In this document: piece by piece, positions 23,546 to 32,794 of the stretch
How the letters are laid out: the number at the start of each line of letters is the position of its first letter
Numbering within the stretch: position 1 is the first letter of the stretch
Assembly: GCA_018827375.1 (NCBI GenBank)
Contig: JAHJYW010000032.1
Location: forward strand, 1-64,000
Length of the DNA stretch: 64,000 bases
Direction: 5' to 3'
From: Alphaproteobacteria bacterium
Lineage (GTDB): Bacteria; Pseudomonadota; Alphaproteobacteria; Caulobacterales; Hyphomonadaceae
Position numbers and translations under genes: made by a program
The notes under the pieces: model-generated
What the model was told of the DNA's origin: nothing
Databases searched by the model: none
The model's input: the letters and a program-made list of their open reading frames with translations, nothing else

Positions 23546-25078
23546 ATGCAGGATGTAATCGACGCTCTGGAAGCACGCCGCGAAGTCGCACGCCAAGGTG
23601 GCGGTGCCGCGCGGATCGAGAAACAGCACGAAAAAGGCAAGCTTTCCGCCCGTGAACGCGTCGCTGTCCTGCTTGATGAGAACAGTTTCGAAGAATTCGA
23701 CATGTTCGTGGAACACCAGTGCGCCGATTTCGGCATGGAAGAGCAAAAAATTCCCGGCGACGGCGTGATTACAGGCCAGGGCACCATCAATGGCCGCCTT
23801 GTCTACGTCTTCTCGAAGGACTTTACCGTCTTCGGCGGCTCGCTTTCCAAGGCCCATGCGGCCAAGATCGTGAAGGTCCAGCAGGCTGCGGCCCGCAACG
23901 GCGCGCCCGTGGTTGGCATCTTTGATGCCGGCGGCGCGCGCATCCAGGAGGGCGTTGATTCGCTCGCCGGTTATGCCGACATCTTCATGGAAAACGTCCT
24001 CTCATCGGGCGTTATCCCGCAAATCTCAGTCATCATGGGCCCGTGCGCCGGCGGCGACGTCTATTCGCCTGCGCTGACAGACTTCATCTTCATGGTGAAG
24101 GACACGTCCTACATGTACGTGACTGGCCCCGACGTGGTGAAAACCGTCACCAATGAGGAAGTCACCCACGAATCCCTCGGCGGCGCGTCCGTCCATGCCA
24201 ACAAGTCCGGTGTCGTTGACGGCGCCTTCGAGAACGACATCGAGGCGCTGACCCAGATGCGCCGCCTGATCGACTTCCTGCCTTTGTCAAACCGCGAAGA
24301 GGCACCCGTACGCCCCGTGCATGACACGTTCGATCGCGTGGAAGACAGCCTCGACACGCTGATCCCGCCAAACCCGAACACGCCCTATGACATGAAGGAA
24401 CTGATCACGAAGGTTGCCGACGAAGGCGACTTCTTCGAGATCAGCCCGAATTTCGGCGCCAACATCATCTGCGGCTTCGGTCGTATCGAAGGCTCCACGG
24501 TCGGCTTCGTTGCCAACCAGCCGATGACGCTGGCCGGCGTGCTCGACATTGACGCCTCCCGCAAGGCGGCCCGCTTCGTGCGCTTCTGCGACTGTTTCAG
24601 CATTCCCGTGGTCACGTTCGTTGACGTGCCGGGCTTCATGCCGGGCACAAAGCAGGAATATGGCGGCCTCATCAAGCATGGCGCGAAACTACTCTTCGCC
24701 TATGCCGAAGCCACGGTGCCGAAAGTCACCGTCATTACACGGAAGGCCTATGGCGGCGCCTATGACGTGATGAGCTCCAAGCACCTGCGCGGCGACGTGA
24801 ACTATGCCTGGCCAACGGCCGAGATCGCCGTGATGGGCGCCAAGGGCGCGGTCGAGATCATCTATCGCAAGGAACTCGGCGACAAGGACAAGATCGCTGC
24901 GCGCACCAAGGAGTACGAAGACAACTTCGCCAATCCTTATGTCGCCGCCCGCAAGGGCTATATCGACGATATCATCATGCCGCACTCCACCCGCAAGCGC
25001 ATCGCCAAATCCCTCCGTACCCTGCGCACCAAGCAGCTCGAAAACCCCTGGAAGAAGCACGACAATATTCCGCTTTAG
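23546..25078 (+). CDS. pccB: Propionyl-CoA carboxylase beta (carboxyltransferase) subunit
   Basis: The 510-residue protein is of normal PccB length. It has [20 protein letters not shown] near the start, the acyl-CoA carboxyltransferase blocks [20 protein letters not shown] and [16 protein letters not shown], and in the C-terminal half [18 protein letters not shown] and [11 protein letters not shown]. With a biotin-carrying alpha subunit, not in this window, it converts propionyl-CoA to methylmalonyl-CoA. The ATG at 23546 has AGAGG 7 bases upstream; the longer frame to 23468 adds unconserved sequence. Confidence 0.93.
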   Translation: MQDVIDALEARREVARQGGGAARIEKQHEKGKLSARERVAVLLDENSFEEFDMFVEHQCADFGMEEQKIPGDGVITGQGTINGRLVYVFSKDFTVFGGSLSKAHAAKIVKVQQAAARNGAPVVGIFDAGGARIQEGVDSLAGYADIFMENVLSSGVIPQISVIMGPCAGGDVYSPALTDFIFMVKDTSYMYVTGPDVVKTVTNEEVTHESLGGASVHANKSGVVDGAFENDIEALTQMRRLIDFLPLSNREEAPVRPVHDTFDRVEDSLDTLIPPNPNTPYDMKELITKVADEGDFFEISPNFGANIICGFGRIEGSTVGFVANQPMTLAGVLDIDASRKAARFVRFCDCFSIPVVTFVDVPGFMPGTKQEYGGLIKHGAKLLFAYAEATVPKVTVITRKAYGGAYDVMSSKHLRGDVNYAWPTAEIAVMGAKGAVEIIYRKELGDKDKIAARTKEYEDNFANPYVAARKGYIDDIIMPHSTRKRIAKSLRTLRTKQLENPWKKHDNIPL

Positions 25079-25101
25079 GGCTTCGCCGAAGGGCATAATC
25101 A

Positions 25102-25224
25102 ATGGTCGTCTGCTGGATCGTCGGAGGCATGGTGCTGACTGCCTTGGCGGGCGCCCTCATTGGGTGCGGCGCGTTGGGGCTTGGAAAGTTGTTCTTGAGA
25201 GGCAGAAATCGCAGCAAGGCGTAG
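25102..25224 (+). CDS. Possible 40-residue membrane peptide
   Basis: This short frame encodes one hydrophobic helix (WIVGGMVLTALAGALIGCGA) followed by a basic tail (RGRNRSKA), a layout common in real small membrane proteins. GAAGGG lies about 9 bases before the ATG. Its stop codon falls inside a dispersed-repeat-like hairpin. No homologue is recognised, so it could also be a chance frame. Confidence 0.4.
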   Translation: MVVCWIVGGMVLTALAGALIGCGALGLGKLFLRGRNRSKA

Positions 25225-25258
25225 GGTGGGTTGAGCGAAGCCATACCCACGATCAACC
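25222..25258 (+). repeat. REP-like dispersed palindromic motif
   Basis: The segment reads TAGGGTGGGTTGAGCGAAGC, then CATACCCACGATCAA. GTGGGT (25226-25231) and ACCCAC (25245-25250) form a stem around a loop containing GAGCGAAGC. This strongly resembles the widespread GGGTGGGTT-GAGCGAAGC-AACCCACC intergenic motif seen in many unrelated bacteria. Only one copy was noticed here. Confidence 0.5.
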
Positions 25259-25295
25259 TATTGCCCGCCGCTTCCGATTTTTGCATTCTCATCCC

Positions 25296-25778
25296 ATGAC
25301 CGCCTACCTCCAAATCCGCCCCTCAAGCCCCGCCGACAGCGCCGCCCTCGTCGCCATCCTGCACGACACGTTCGAGTCCACATGGCGCCCGCAGCTGTCG
25401 CCCGCCGCCGTCGCCGCCTACCAGCAAGGCAACCGCCCCGCCGCCTATGTCGCCGAACGCGGCCATCTCTTCCATGTGGCGACCCGCGCGGGCGCCGTTG
25501 CCGGCCTCGTCGACTGGCAGGATGATTTCGTGAATGCGCTCCATGTCCATTCCGCCCATGCGCGCACCGGCGCGGGCACGGCGCTGATGGACCTGGCCGA
25601 AGCCGAAATCGCCCGCGCCGGTTTCCCCGCCGCCCGGCTCGAAACCGACACGTTCAACGCGCGCAGCCAGGCCTTCTATGGGGCGCGCGGATACATTGAA
25701 AAAGGCCGCTATCCGGACCTTGAATGGAACAGCAATCTCACCACCATTCTCTTCGAGAAAGTGTTGGGAAGAGCCTAA
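25296..25778 (+). CDS. GNAT family N-acetyltransferase
   Basis: The 160-residue protein has the GNAT fold: an N-terminal IRPSSPADSAALVAILHDTF, the acetyl-CoA loop as HARTGAGTALMDLAEAEIA (R-x-x-G-x-G/A type) and the late NARSQAFYGARGYIEKGRY. It transfers an acetyl group to an unknown amine. It starts about 40 bases after the REP-like motif and converges with the amidohydrolase cluster. Confidence 0.85.
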   Translation: MTAYLQIRPSSPADSAALVAILHDTFESTWRPQLSPAAVAAYQQGNRPAAYVAERGHLFHVATRAGAVAGLVDWQDDFVNALHVHSAHARTGAGTALMDLAEAEIARAGFPAARLETDTFNARSQAFYGARGYIEKGRYPDLEWNSNLTTILFEKVLGRA

Positions 25779-25791
25779 GAGTTCCCCGCCC

Positions 25792-25914
25792 TCAAGCGCC
25801 CCAGATCGTCTCTGCCTGGCGCAGGAAATTCAGTCCCATGATCTTCTCGATCCGGGCCTCACGCCGTCCCTTCGCGGCGACGCCGGCCAGGAAGGCCCTG
25901 CGATCAATTGCCAT
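25792..25914 (-). pseudogene. Internally deleted Tat-exported membrane dipeptidase (M19) remnant
   Basis: This 40-codon frame starts MAIDRRAFLAGVAA, a classic twin-arginine signal (RRAFL) of the kind found on exported dipeptidases. It then jumps to GRREARIEKIMGLNFLRQAE and ends TIWGA, which resembles the conserved C-terminal tail of M19 membrane dipeptidases. A full gene would be roughly 400 codons. The simplest reading is an in-frame deletion that removed the whole catalytic part. Its ATG overlaps the end of the amidohydrolase gene (ATGGCAATTGA), the usual spacing of coupled genes in an operon. Intact function is excluded; a residual peptide could still be made. Confidence 0.6.
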
Positions 25915-27289
25915 TGGCCATCTCCGCCTCGGTCACCGGCACATAATCCGCCCGGCGGTATTGTGCCCCACGCTTCACGGTCATCTCGATGGAGCGGATG
26001 TTCTGAATGTCGGCCACCGGGTCATCTGCCAGAACCACAAAATTTGCGAGCTTGCCTGGCGCCACCGTGCCCATCTCCGCCTCAACGCCAATGGCCCGCG
26101 CGCCAACATCGGTCGCCGAATGGATCACCTCAAGGGCTGGCATGCCAACGTCCTGCGTCAGGAAGACCAGCTCGTCGAACACATCCGGCCAGTCGCTCTC
26201 TGCGCCGGACACCGTGTCCGTCCCGGTCGAGATCGGCACGCCCGCCTTCCAGGCCTGCCGCGTCAGCCGTGTCGTGGCCGCGCCGGTGCAGCGCAGCGGC
26301 TTCGCGTTCGGGTCTGCCTTGCGTGTCGCCTCCTGCAACACGAACAGGCTGCCCGTCGCATCAAGGATGGTGCCTTTGTCCAGCATGCTGGCATAGAGGC
26401 CCGCCATCACAGGGTCTTCCGGCTGTTCCAGATAGGATTCGTCCACCGGGGTGCGGTCTTCATAGGCCTCCAGCATCGCCGGGCCCGCCTCATAAGCGAG
26501 GTAGCAGAGATGGCTCACCGTATCGACGCCCGCATCAATCACTTCAGCCGGGCGCGTCGGGAACACGGCGCTGTGCGCCCACACTTTCAGGCCCTGCCTG
26601 TGCCCTTCCGCGGTGATCGCGGCAACTAGTTCCGGCGGCAGGTCAGCATAGATCTTTATCGCCGTGGCGCCTGTCCCCCGTGCGAGCGTCACGGCCTCTT
26701 TCAGGTCCGTTTCCGCGTCGATGGCCTGCATCCAGGGGGCGGTGCCGGGCGCGTATCCTATGCTGGCCGCTGCGACCCGTGGGTCCGCGAAGAAAGGCTT
26801 GCCGGCGAAGAGGGCCACATAATAGATATCAGGCGCCGCAATCTCCGCGTAACGGGCCTCCCGCGCCAGTTCGGCGACCGACCGCACATCATCCGCCATG
26901 TCCCGCACGGCAGTCACCCCGCCATAGAGGTTCCGGCGCAGCATGGCGCGCGCCATGGCCGGGGCGGGCGGCGTCGCCATGTGCACATGCGTGTCGATCA
27001 GGCCGGGAATGACGAACCGGCCCGCAAGGTTCATGATAATGGCGGGTGTGGCATCCTGCGGCGGGTCCCCATGCGGCACGACGGCGAGGATGCGCTCGCC
27101 TTCGACCACGATGTCCTGGTGCGCAAGGGCCGGAGCGCCCGTGCCGTCGATCAGCGTGGCATCGGCATAGATGATCCTAACGGGGCCTGCCGCCTTAGCG
27201 GGTTCCCGGGCGTTGGCCGTTGGGGCGGAAAGGAGAAGCGAGGCAATCAGCATTGCGGCTGTGGCGGGTCTGGCAGGGCGTTTCAGCAT
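25904..27289 (-). CDS. Exported amidohydrolase family protein (imidazolonepropionase/prolidase-like)
   Basis: The 461-residue protein has a signal peptide (MLKRPARPATAAMLIASLLL, cleaved near ANA-REP). The amidohydrolase barrel has metal ligands IDTHVHM, a lysine in TAIKIYAD, histidines in KVWAHSAV and VSHLCY, and the late aspartate in ISTGTDTV. The C-terminal segment (GTVAPGKLANFVVLADDPV) closes the small beta domain. It probably hydrolyses peptides, dipeptides or cyclic amides in the periplasm. The start at 27289 is chosen for the signal peptide; the longer frame lacks one. The downstream partner gene is deleted. Confidence 0.85.
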   Translation of the reverse strand: MLKRPARPATAAMLIASLLLSAPTANAREPAKAAGPVRIIYADATLIDGTGAPALAHQDIVVEGERILAVVPHGDPPQDATPAIIMNLAGRFVIPGLIDTHVHMATPPAPAMARAMLRRNLYGGVTAVRDMADDVRSVAELAREARYAEIAAPDIYYVALFAGKPFFADPRVAAASIGYAPGTAPWMQAIDAETDLKEAVTLARGTGATAIKIYADLPPELVAAITAEGHRQGLKVWAHSAVFPTRPAEVIDAGVDTVSHLCYLAYEAGPAMLEAYEDRTPVDESYLEQPEDPVMAGLYASMLDKGTILDATGSLFVLQEATRKADPNAKPLRCTGAATTRLTRQAWKAGVPISTGTDTVSGAESDWPDVFDELVFLTQDVGMPALEVIHSATDVGARAIGVEAEMGTVAPGKLANFVVLADDPVADIQNIRSIEMTVKRGAQYRRADYVPVTEAEMANGN

Positions 27290-27455
27290 GGGCGCTAGGT
27301 TCCACTGGCGCCGGGTCTCGTCAAGCAGCTCGGCTAACGACATCATCGGTAACCCACCCAAACCCCCTTGCTGCACCTTAGGGAAACCCGCCTACATTCC
27401 TTTCATCGTCACCACAGCACCGCCGCAACGTCGGCACAAAGGAAGGAAAACACCC

Positions 27456-28619
27456 ATGGCTGAAGCCTATATCTGCGCCGCAGTGCGCACCGCCGGGGGC
27501 CGCCGGAATGGCCGCCTTTCGGGCATCCACGCCAACGATCTCGGCGCTCGCGCGCTTGACGCTGTCGTCGCACGCGCCGGCATCGACCCGTCCGTTATCG
27601 ATGACGTGATCTTCGGCTGCGTCACGCAGGCCGGCGAACAGGCTGGCCAGGTCGCGCGCAGCTGCGTGCTCGCCTCGTCGCTGCCTGACAGCGTCCCCGC
27701 CGTCACCATCGACCGCCAGTGCGGTTCGTCCCAGCAGGCGATCCAGTTCGCCGCGCAGGCTGTCATGTCCGGCACGCAGGATGTCGTCATCGCGGGCGGC
27801 GTCGAATCCATGTCGCGCGCCGTCATGGGGTCGAACTTCCTGCCAGGCTCTGGCATCTCGCCAATCTCCGATGTCATCAAGCAGAAGTACGGCATCCGTG
27901 GCTTCAGCCAGTTTGTCGGCGCCGAAATGGTCGCCAGCAAGCACGGCTTCACCCGCGACCAGACTGATGCCTTCGGCGTCGAGAGCCAGCGCCGCGCCGC
28001 TGCGGCCACCGAGGCCGGTGCATTTGATGATGAGATCGTTCCCGTTGAGATCGTCACGGCTGAAGGTGAAACCCAAATGCATACCGTCGACGAAGGCATC
28101 CGCCCCGGCACGACAGTGGAAGCGCTCGCTGGCCTGAAAACGATGGCCGAAAACGGCATCCTCACCGCCGGTACGTCCAGCCAGATCTGTGACGGCTCGT
28201 CCGCCGTGCTCGTCGCCTCGGCGGAAGCCGTGAAGCGCTATGGCCTCACGCCGCTCGCGCGCATCCACAATCTCACGGTCACCGCCGGCGATCCGGTCAT
28301 CATGCTTGAAGAACCCCTCTTCGCCACCGACAAGGCACTCGCCCGCGCTGGCATGAAGATCGGTGACATTGATCTCTATGAGGTCAACGAAGCCTTCGCC
28401 TCCATTCCGATGGCCTGGGCCAAGCATACGGGCGCAGACCCGGATAAGCTGAACGTCAACGGCGGCGCGATCGCCCTTGGCCACCCGCTCGGCGCCACTG
28501 GCACCAAACTAATGACCACGCTGATCTACGGCCTCAAGGCTCGCAACAAGCGCTGGGGTCTGCAAACCATGTGCGAAGGCGGCGGCGTCGCCAACGTCAC
28601 GATCATCGAAATGGCGTAG
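27456..28619 (+). CDS. Acetyl-CoA acetyltransferase (thiolase)
   Basis: The 387-residue thiolase has the acylated cysteine Cys89 in [11 protein letters not shown], the histidine in [14 protein letters not shown] and the second active cysteine in [11 protein letters not shown]. It can condense or cleave acyl-CoA and acetyl-CoA in fatty-acid oxidation or storage-polymer pathways. The start at 27456 has GGAAGG upstream and gives the normal N-terminus; the longer frame overlaps the divergent amidohydrolase gene. A strong terminator follows. Confidence 0.94.
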   Translation: MAEAYICAAVRTAGGRRNGRLSGIHANDLGARALDAVVARAGIDPSVIDDVIFGCVTQAGEQAGQVARSCVLASSLPDSVPAVTIDRQCGSSQQAIQFAAQAVMSGTQDVVIAGGVESMSRAVMGSNFLPGSGISPISDVIKQKYGIRGFSQFVGAEMVASKHGFTRDQTDAFGVESQRRAAAATEAGAFDDEIVPVEIVTAEGETQMHTVDEGIRPGTTVEALAGLKTMAENGILTAGTSSQICDGSSAVLVASAEAVKRYGLTPLARIHNLTVTAGDPVIMLEEPLFATDKALARAGMKIGDIDLYEVNEAFASIPMAWAKHTGADPDKLNVNGGAIALGHPLGATGTKLMTTLIYGLKARNKRWGLQTMCEGGGVANVTIIEMA

Positions 28620-28626
28620 GCCAGAA

Positions 28627-28663
28627 AGCCCCTCCGTCTGGCCACCAGACGGAGGGGCTTTTT
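28627..28663 (+). terminator. Intrinsic terminator after the thiolase gene
   Basis: AGCCCCTCCGTCTGG, a 3-base loop CCA and CCAGACGGAGGGGCT form a perfect 15-base stem followed by TTTTT, directly after the thiolase stop codon. Confidence 0.95.
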
Positions 28664-28790
28664 CCATTCATCCGAACTTGCCTCCAGCGCGTCGCAATCA
28701 TTTGCCCCCAATCTGGATTCCCCCGATCATCTGTGCCACCTAGACCGCTGATCGCGCTGCAAGGGCGCGCGGCACGGCGGAGGCACTGCA

Positions 28791-30881
28791 ATGATCAACC
28801 GGCTCACACTCATGGCGCTGGGCGGCGCACTCTGGCTGGGCGCCTGCACCCACGACGCGGAAGTTGCCCCGGCAACCATCATCGAGGCCGAAGCGCCTGA
28901 AGCGCCGGCGCCCGTCACTGAGGCTTATACGGTCCGCCTCTTCGGCGCCGACATCGGTGAGATGAGCGCCGTGACGACCGGCCCCGGCATCAAGGTCGAC
29001 TTCGAATACCGCAATAATGGCCGCGGGCCGACGATGGCCGAAACCCTCCTACTCGGCGAAGATGGCTTGCCTGTCAGCTGGACCGTGGATGGCAACACCA
29101 CATTCGGCAACAAGGTCTCCGAGACGTTCAGTCTCGCCGACGGCACGGCCAGCTGGGTCGACACGACCGGCCCGGGCACAGCCGAAGCCGACGAGTCAAA
29201 AATCTACATCGCCCAGAATGCTTCGCCCTATGCGCTCTCGGTCTATGCCCACGCCCTCCTCGCCGACGAGGACCACACACTCGCCGCCTATCCGGCAGGC
29301 GCGTTGCATCTTGAGGAACTCGAAACCGTTGCCGTCGAAGGCGGCCCCGAGACCATCGCCACGACGGCCTATGCCCTGACCGGCGAAAGCCTCGACCCCA
29401 CCTATTTCCTGATGGACGAGGATGACGCTTTCTTCGCCGTCATCACGCCGCGCTTTCTCGTTATCCGCAAAGGTTATGAAGGCGCAGAGGCCCAGCTTAC
29501 CAGTCTCGCCACGCGCCTCGCTTCTGAACGCTACGAGACCATCCAGACAAAAACCGCCCACAAGTACGACACCCCCGTCCGCATCGCCGACGTGCGCATT
29601 TTCGATCCTGCGAAGAAGGCGCTGACCGGCCCGGTCTCCGTCCTCGTCGAGGGCACCACGATCAAGGCCATTGAAGCGGCCAATGCCAGCAAGCCGAACG
29701 AGACTGTCATTGATGGCAACGGTGGTACCCTGATCCCCGGTCTCGCTGACATGCACGGCCATGTCGGTCAGGATGATGCGCTGCTCAATATCGCTGCTGG
29801 CGTGACGCTGATCCGCGACATGGGCAACGACAATGCGAAACTGGCCGAGCTGATCGGCAAAATCGAAGACGGAACGCTCGCCGGCCCGCGCATCGTCAAG
29901 GACGGCTTCATCGAGGGCAAAAGTCCGTTCAACTCCAATAACGGCATTCTTGTCTCATCCGAGGAGGAAGCCGTTGCCGCCGTCGACTGGTATGCCGATG
30001 AAGGCGATTTCTTCCAGATCAAGATCTACAACTCGATCAACCCGGCCTGGGTGCCCGCCATGGTTGCCCAGGCGCGGAAGCGCGGCCTCGGTGTCACTGG
30101 CCATGTCCCGGCCTTCACCAATGCCAACAACATGATCGAAGCCGGTTATGACGAGATGACCCACATCAACCAGGTCATGCTCGGCTGGGTGCTTGAGCCT
30201 AGCGAGGATACGCGCACCCTGCTGCGTCTCACGGCTCTCCAGCGCTTGCCCAAGATCGACCTGGACAGTCCGCAGGTCCAGCACACGCTCGACCTCATGG
30301 TCGAGAACAATGTCGCCATCGACCCGACCTACGAGATTCACGAGGCGCTGCTCCTCTCCCGCAACGGGGAATTGCAGGCAGGCGTCGTCGATTATATCGA
30401 TCATATGCCCGTCGGCGTGCAGCGTGATGCCCGCGCGGCTTGGTCGAATATAGAAACGCCGGAAGATGATGCGGCCTATGCTGGCGCCTTCGACCAGATT
30501 ACTGGAACGCTCAAGCGCATGAAGGATCGCGGCATCTTCATTCTGATGGGTACAGACATGGGCGGCGCCTTTACTCTGCACCGCGAGCTGGAGCTTTATC
30601 AGAATGTCGGTTTCACGCCGGCTGAGATTCTCGCGCGCGCGACACAGGAAGCGGCTGATTATGTGAAGCTTGGCGACACGGTTGGCTCAATCACGCCCGG
30701 CAAGAAAGCTGACTTCTTCCTCGTTCCAGGCAACCCGGTTGAAGACCTGAAGGCGATCAAGACAATCGAACTCGTGTCGAAAGACGGAACCATCTATTTC
30801 CCGACTGAGATCTATCCCTGGTTCGGCATCGAACCCTTCACCGATATTCCGGATGTGATGGCGCCTGCATCGGCCAATTGA
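28791..30881 (+). CDS. Amidohydrolase-family lipoprotein with extra N-terminal domain
   Basis: The 696-residue protein has a lipobox (LWLGAC) and an unassigned beta-rich region at about 40-245. The C-terminal half is an amidohydrolase barrel with DMHGHV, a lysine in FQIKIYNS, histidines in VTGHVP and MTHINQV, and ILMGTDMGG. It should be anchored in the outer or periplasmic face of a membrane and may hydrolyse peptides or amides. GGAGG lies 7 bases before the ATG. It follows the thiolase terminator and is one of three exported amidohydrolases in this window. Confidence 0.86.
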   Translation: MINRLTLMALGGALWLGACTHDAEVAPATIIEAEAPEAPAPVTEAYTVRLFGADIGEMSAVTTGPGIKVDFEYRNNGRGPTMAETLLLGEDGLPVSWTVDGNTTFGNKVSETFSLADGTASWVDTTGPGTAEADESKIYIAQNASPYALSVYAHALLADEDHTLAAYPAGALHLEELETVAVEGGPETIATTAYALTGESLDPTYFLMDEDDAFFAVITPRFLVIRKGYEGAEAQLTSLATRLASERYETIQTKTAHKYDTPVRIADVRIFDPAKKALTGPVSVLVEGTTIKAIEAANASKPNETVIDGNGGTLIPGLADMHGHVGQDDALLNIAAGVTLIRDMGNDNAKLAELIGKIEDGTLAGPRIVKDGFIEGKSPFNSNNGILVSSEEEAVAAVDWYADEGDFFQIKIYNSINPAWVPAMVAQARKRGLGVTGHVPAFTNANNMIEAGYDEMTHINQVMLGWVLEPSEDTRTLLRLTALQRLPKIDLDSPQVQHTLDLMVENNVAIDPTYEIHEALLLSRNGELQAGVVDYIDHMPVGVQRDARAAWSNIETPEDDAAYAGAFDQITGTLKRMKDRGIFILMGTDMGGAFTLHRELELYQNVGFTPAEILARATQEAADYVKLGDTVGSITPGKKADFFLVPGNPVEDLKAIKTIELVSKDGTIYFPTEIYPWFGIEPFTDIPDVMAPASAN

Positions 30882-31178
30882 GGCGCAGCTACGCGCTTTC
30901 TGTAAAACCTGTTCCGGCAGGCGCTGGAGAAAGTTCAGCAAGCCTTAGTAAAATCTTACGGCCGCAGCAGCCTTGCAAGGGCTGTCTGCGGCCGTTGTCG
31001 TTAACGCAATTGGTTGAATAGTTTCGGAAAATTAACAGAGAGGCCCCAAGGAACAGGCCTCGCGTTAACGATCATTACCTATCTGCAAGAATGACGCGGC
31101 TTTAGGGCTTAGTTTACGGGTCCGGCGCATTGTGGGCGAAGGTTAATACCAAGCCTTCCGTTGTTAAGAGGTAATACG
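30882..31178. other. 297-base intergenic region with stem-loop
   Basis: No gene was recognised on either strand. CGGCCGCAGCAGCC (from 30959) pairs with GGCTGTCTGCGGCCG (to 30995) around a short loop, with weak T content after it; this may end the lipoprotein transcript. The rest is AT-richer, contains several TTAA elements (CtrA half-site-like, none in a full TTAA-N7-TTAA arrangement) and probably carries the promoter of the downstream module. AAGAGG lies 7 bases before the next ATG. Confidence 0.5.
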
Positions 31179-32774
31179 ATGCTGAAGAAAACTGTGCGCT
31201 GGGGCGCAGACGTCGGCTGTCAGTCGAAAATCAAGCCCCTGGACCCGAAAGCAGACATGTCCGAATTCGGCCTGAAGGGTAAGCTGGCCGAGGGCGAGCT
31301 TGGCTTCAACCGCGCGCTGACCAAGCGCGATGCCAAGAGGGATGCCGCTGACGCGATTCCCGCATCCGATGCGATCACGCAGGACCAGTGGAGCGAACGC
31401 GAACAGCAGATTGCAGAACGCGCGGAATCCGTTCGCCGGGGTCTCAACACCTGGCTCAGCACGACCGCAGCGAGCATCCGTAACTTCATTCACGACTGCA
31501 CCCCGATCGACATCTTCCCGGATCAGCTGCGGGAAGCCATCAAGTCGGAAGAGAACGAATACCGGCACTATGAAGTCGACGATGTCAGCGATGCCAAGCA
31601 GAACCATTCGGCAGCCATCGTAGAACTCCAGCAGTTCCGCGCCCGCCATGGTGACCGAATTGGTGACCGTACGCCGGACATCAAGAAGAATGTCGAGCAG
31701 ACTGTCGCGATCCTCGTTTTCATCATGTTGCTTGAAGGCGGCTTCAATGCGCTCCTGTTCAAGGATGCACAGGCCTCCGGTCTTCTGGGCGGCCTGATGA
31801 TCGCCTTTGCCGTGAGCGCCGTGAACGTGTGCTTCGGCGTCATCACGGGCTTCTTCGGCATGCGCTATGCGCTAAACCATCCGAATATGGCCCTGCGTAT
31901 CATTGGCGGCGTCGTACTGGCTGTTGGCCTTGCGAGCGGCCTGTTGCTCAACTTCTTTGTCGCGCACTTCCGTGATGCTGTTGAGACCGGGCTTATTGCG
32001 GCGACGGCGGCGGGCACGATGGGTGAATTCTCGATGTTCAACATTGCGCCGGGCGATGTGATCGTCGGCATGTTCCCGAACATTGTCGGCCTGCACAGCT
32101 TTATCGCACTTGGTCTGCTCTTTATGGGCCTCACCGTGTTCGGCCTCGCCGTTTACGAAGGCTATGACCGCATTTCTGACCGCTATCCCGGCTATGGCCG
32201 TGTCTGGCGCAAGGAGCGCAAGGCCTATGAGCGCCGCCAGCAGGTGCGCAATGACGTGCGCGACGACCTGTCGGATTATTTCACCCAGTGCCGCATGTGG
32301 TTCGAGACCCAGCTCTCGCGTCACGTTTCGGCCAAGCGTGAGATCGAAAAAGCCCTGAACGAGCTTGAGGCCCGCCGCGACATCGCCATGGCCATCGCCG
32401 CCAAGGCGGCTGACCAGGAGCGTTCGCTCAAGGTGGCGTACCGTCAGGCCCACCGCCGTGCGCGCAACCAGCTGCGTGACAAGCTTGGCGAGCAGGCTGC
32501 GTGCCCGGCCTATTTTGACGAGATCGTCACGCCCCAATTGCCGCCCTTCGACTATACGAAGGAACGTGAGCAGGCGAACGCCGCGATCAAGGCAATCGAC
32601 CAGAACCTGAAAGCACTGAACATGACCCGCGAGTGGCTGGAGCAACATATCCAGCAGGTCCAGAAGGGCCTGTCGAGCATCGACAAAAAAGTGGGCGAAG
32701 AAATCGAGAAGGTCCGTGAAGGCAAATCTGCCGGCAAGGCCTTCGTATCCGTGGACGAGGCTCGCCGCGCCTAA
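31179..32774 (+). CDS. Coiled-coil multi-spanning membrane protein of unknown function
   Basis: The 531-residue protein has a soluble, charged N-terminal region of about 175 residues with helical, coiled-coil character. Four likely membrane helices lie between about residues 175 and 330 (TVAILVFIMLLEGGFNALLF, LGGLMIAFAVSAVNVCFGVI, IIGGVVLAVGLASGLLLNFF, FIALGLLFMGLTVFGLAVYE). A C-terminal coiled coil of about 190 residues (EIEKALNELEARRDIAM, IQQVQKGLSSIDKKVGEEIE) ends it. The layout resembles motor- or scaffold-like membrane proteins, but no family signature was recognised. It is followed after 20 bases by an anchored von Willebrand A-like protein, so the two probably work together. Confidence 0.8.
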   Translation: MLKKTVRWGADVGCQSKIKPLDPKADMSEFGLKGKLAEGELGFNRALTKRDAKRDAADAIPASDAITQDQWSEREQQIAERAESVRRGLNTWLSTTAASIRNFIHDCTPIDIFPDQLREAIKSEENEYRHYEVDDVSDAKQNHSAAIVELQQFRARHGDRIGDRTPDIKKNVEQTVAILVFIMLLEGGFNALLFKDAQASGLLGGLMIAFAVSAVNVCFGVITGFFGMRYALNHPNMALRIIGGVVLAVGLASGLLLNFFVAHFRDAVETGLIAATAAGTMGEFSMFNIAPGDVIVGMFPNIVGLHSFIALGLLFMGLTVFGLAVYEGYDRISDRYPGYGRVWRKERKAYERRQQVRNDVRDDLSDYFTQCRMWFETQLSRHVSAKREIEKALNELEARRDIAMAIAAKAADQERSLKVAYRQAHRRARNQLRDKLGEQAACPAYFDEIVTPQLPPFDYTKEREQANAAIKAIDQNLKALNMTREWLEQHIQQVQKGLSSIDKKVGEEIEKVREGKSAGKAFVSVDEARRA

Positions 32775-32794
32775 AGCGGGCGGCAGGAGGCAAG

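Noticed and set aside
27378-28484. Minus-strand open frame of 368 codons opposite the thiolase
   Set aside because: The thiolase active-site residues are all on the plus strand. The reverse frame has no ribosome site or recognisable domain.
30990-31170. CtrA binding site before the membrane module
   Set aside because: Several TTAA elements occur, but none in the required TTAA-N7-TTAA spacing.
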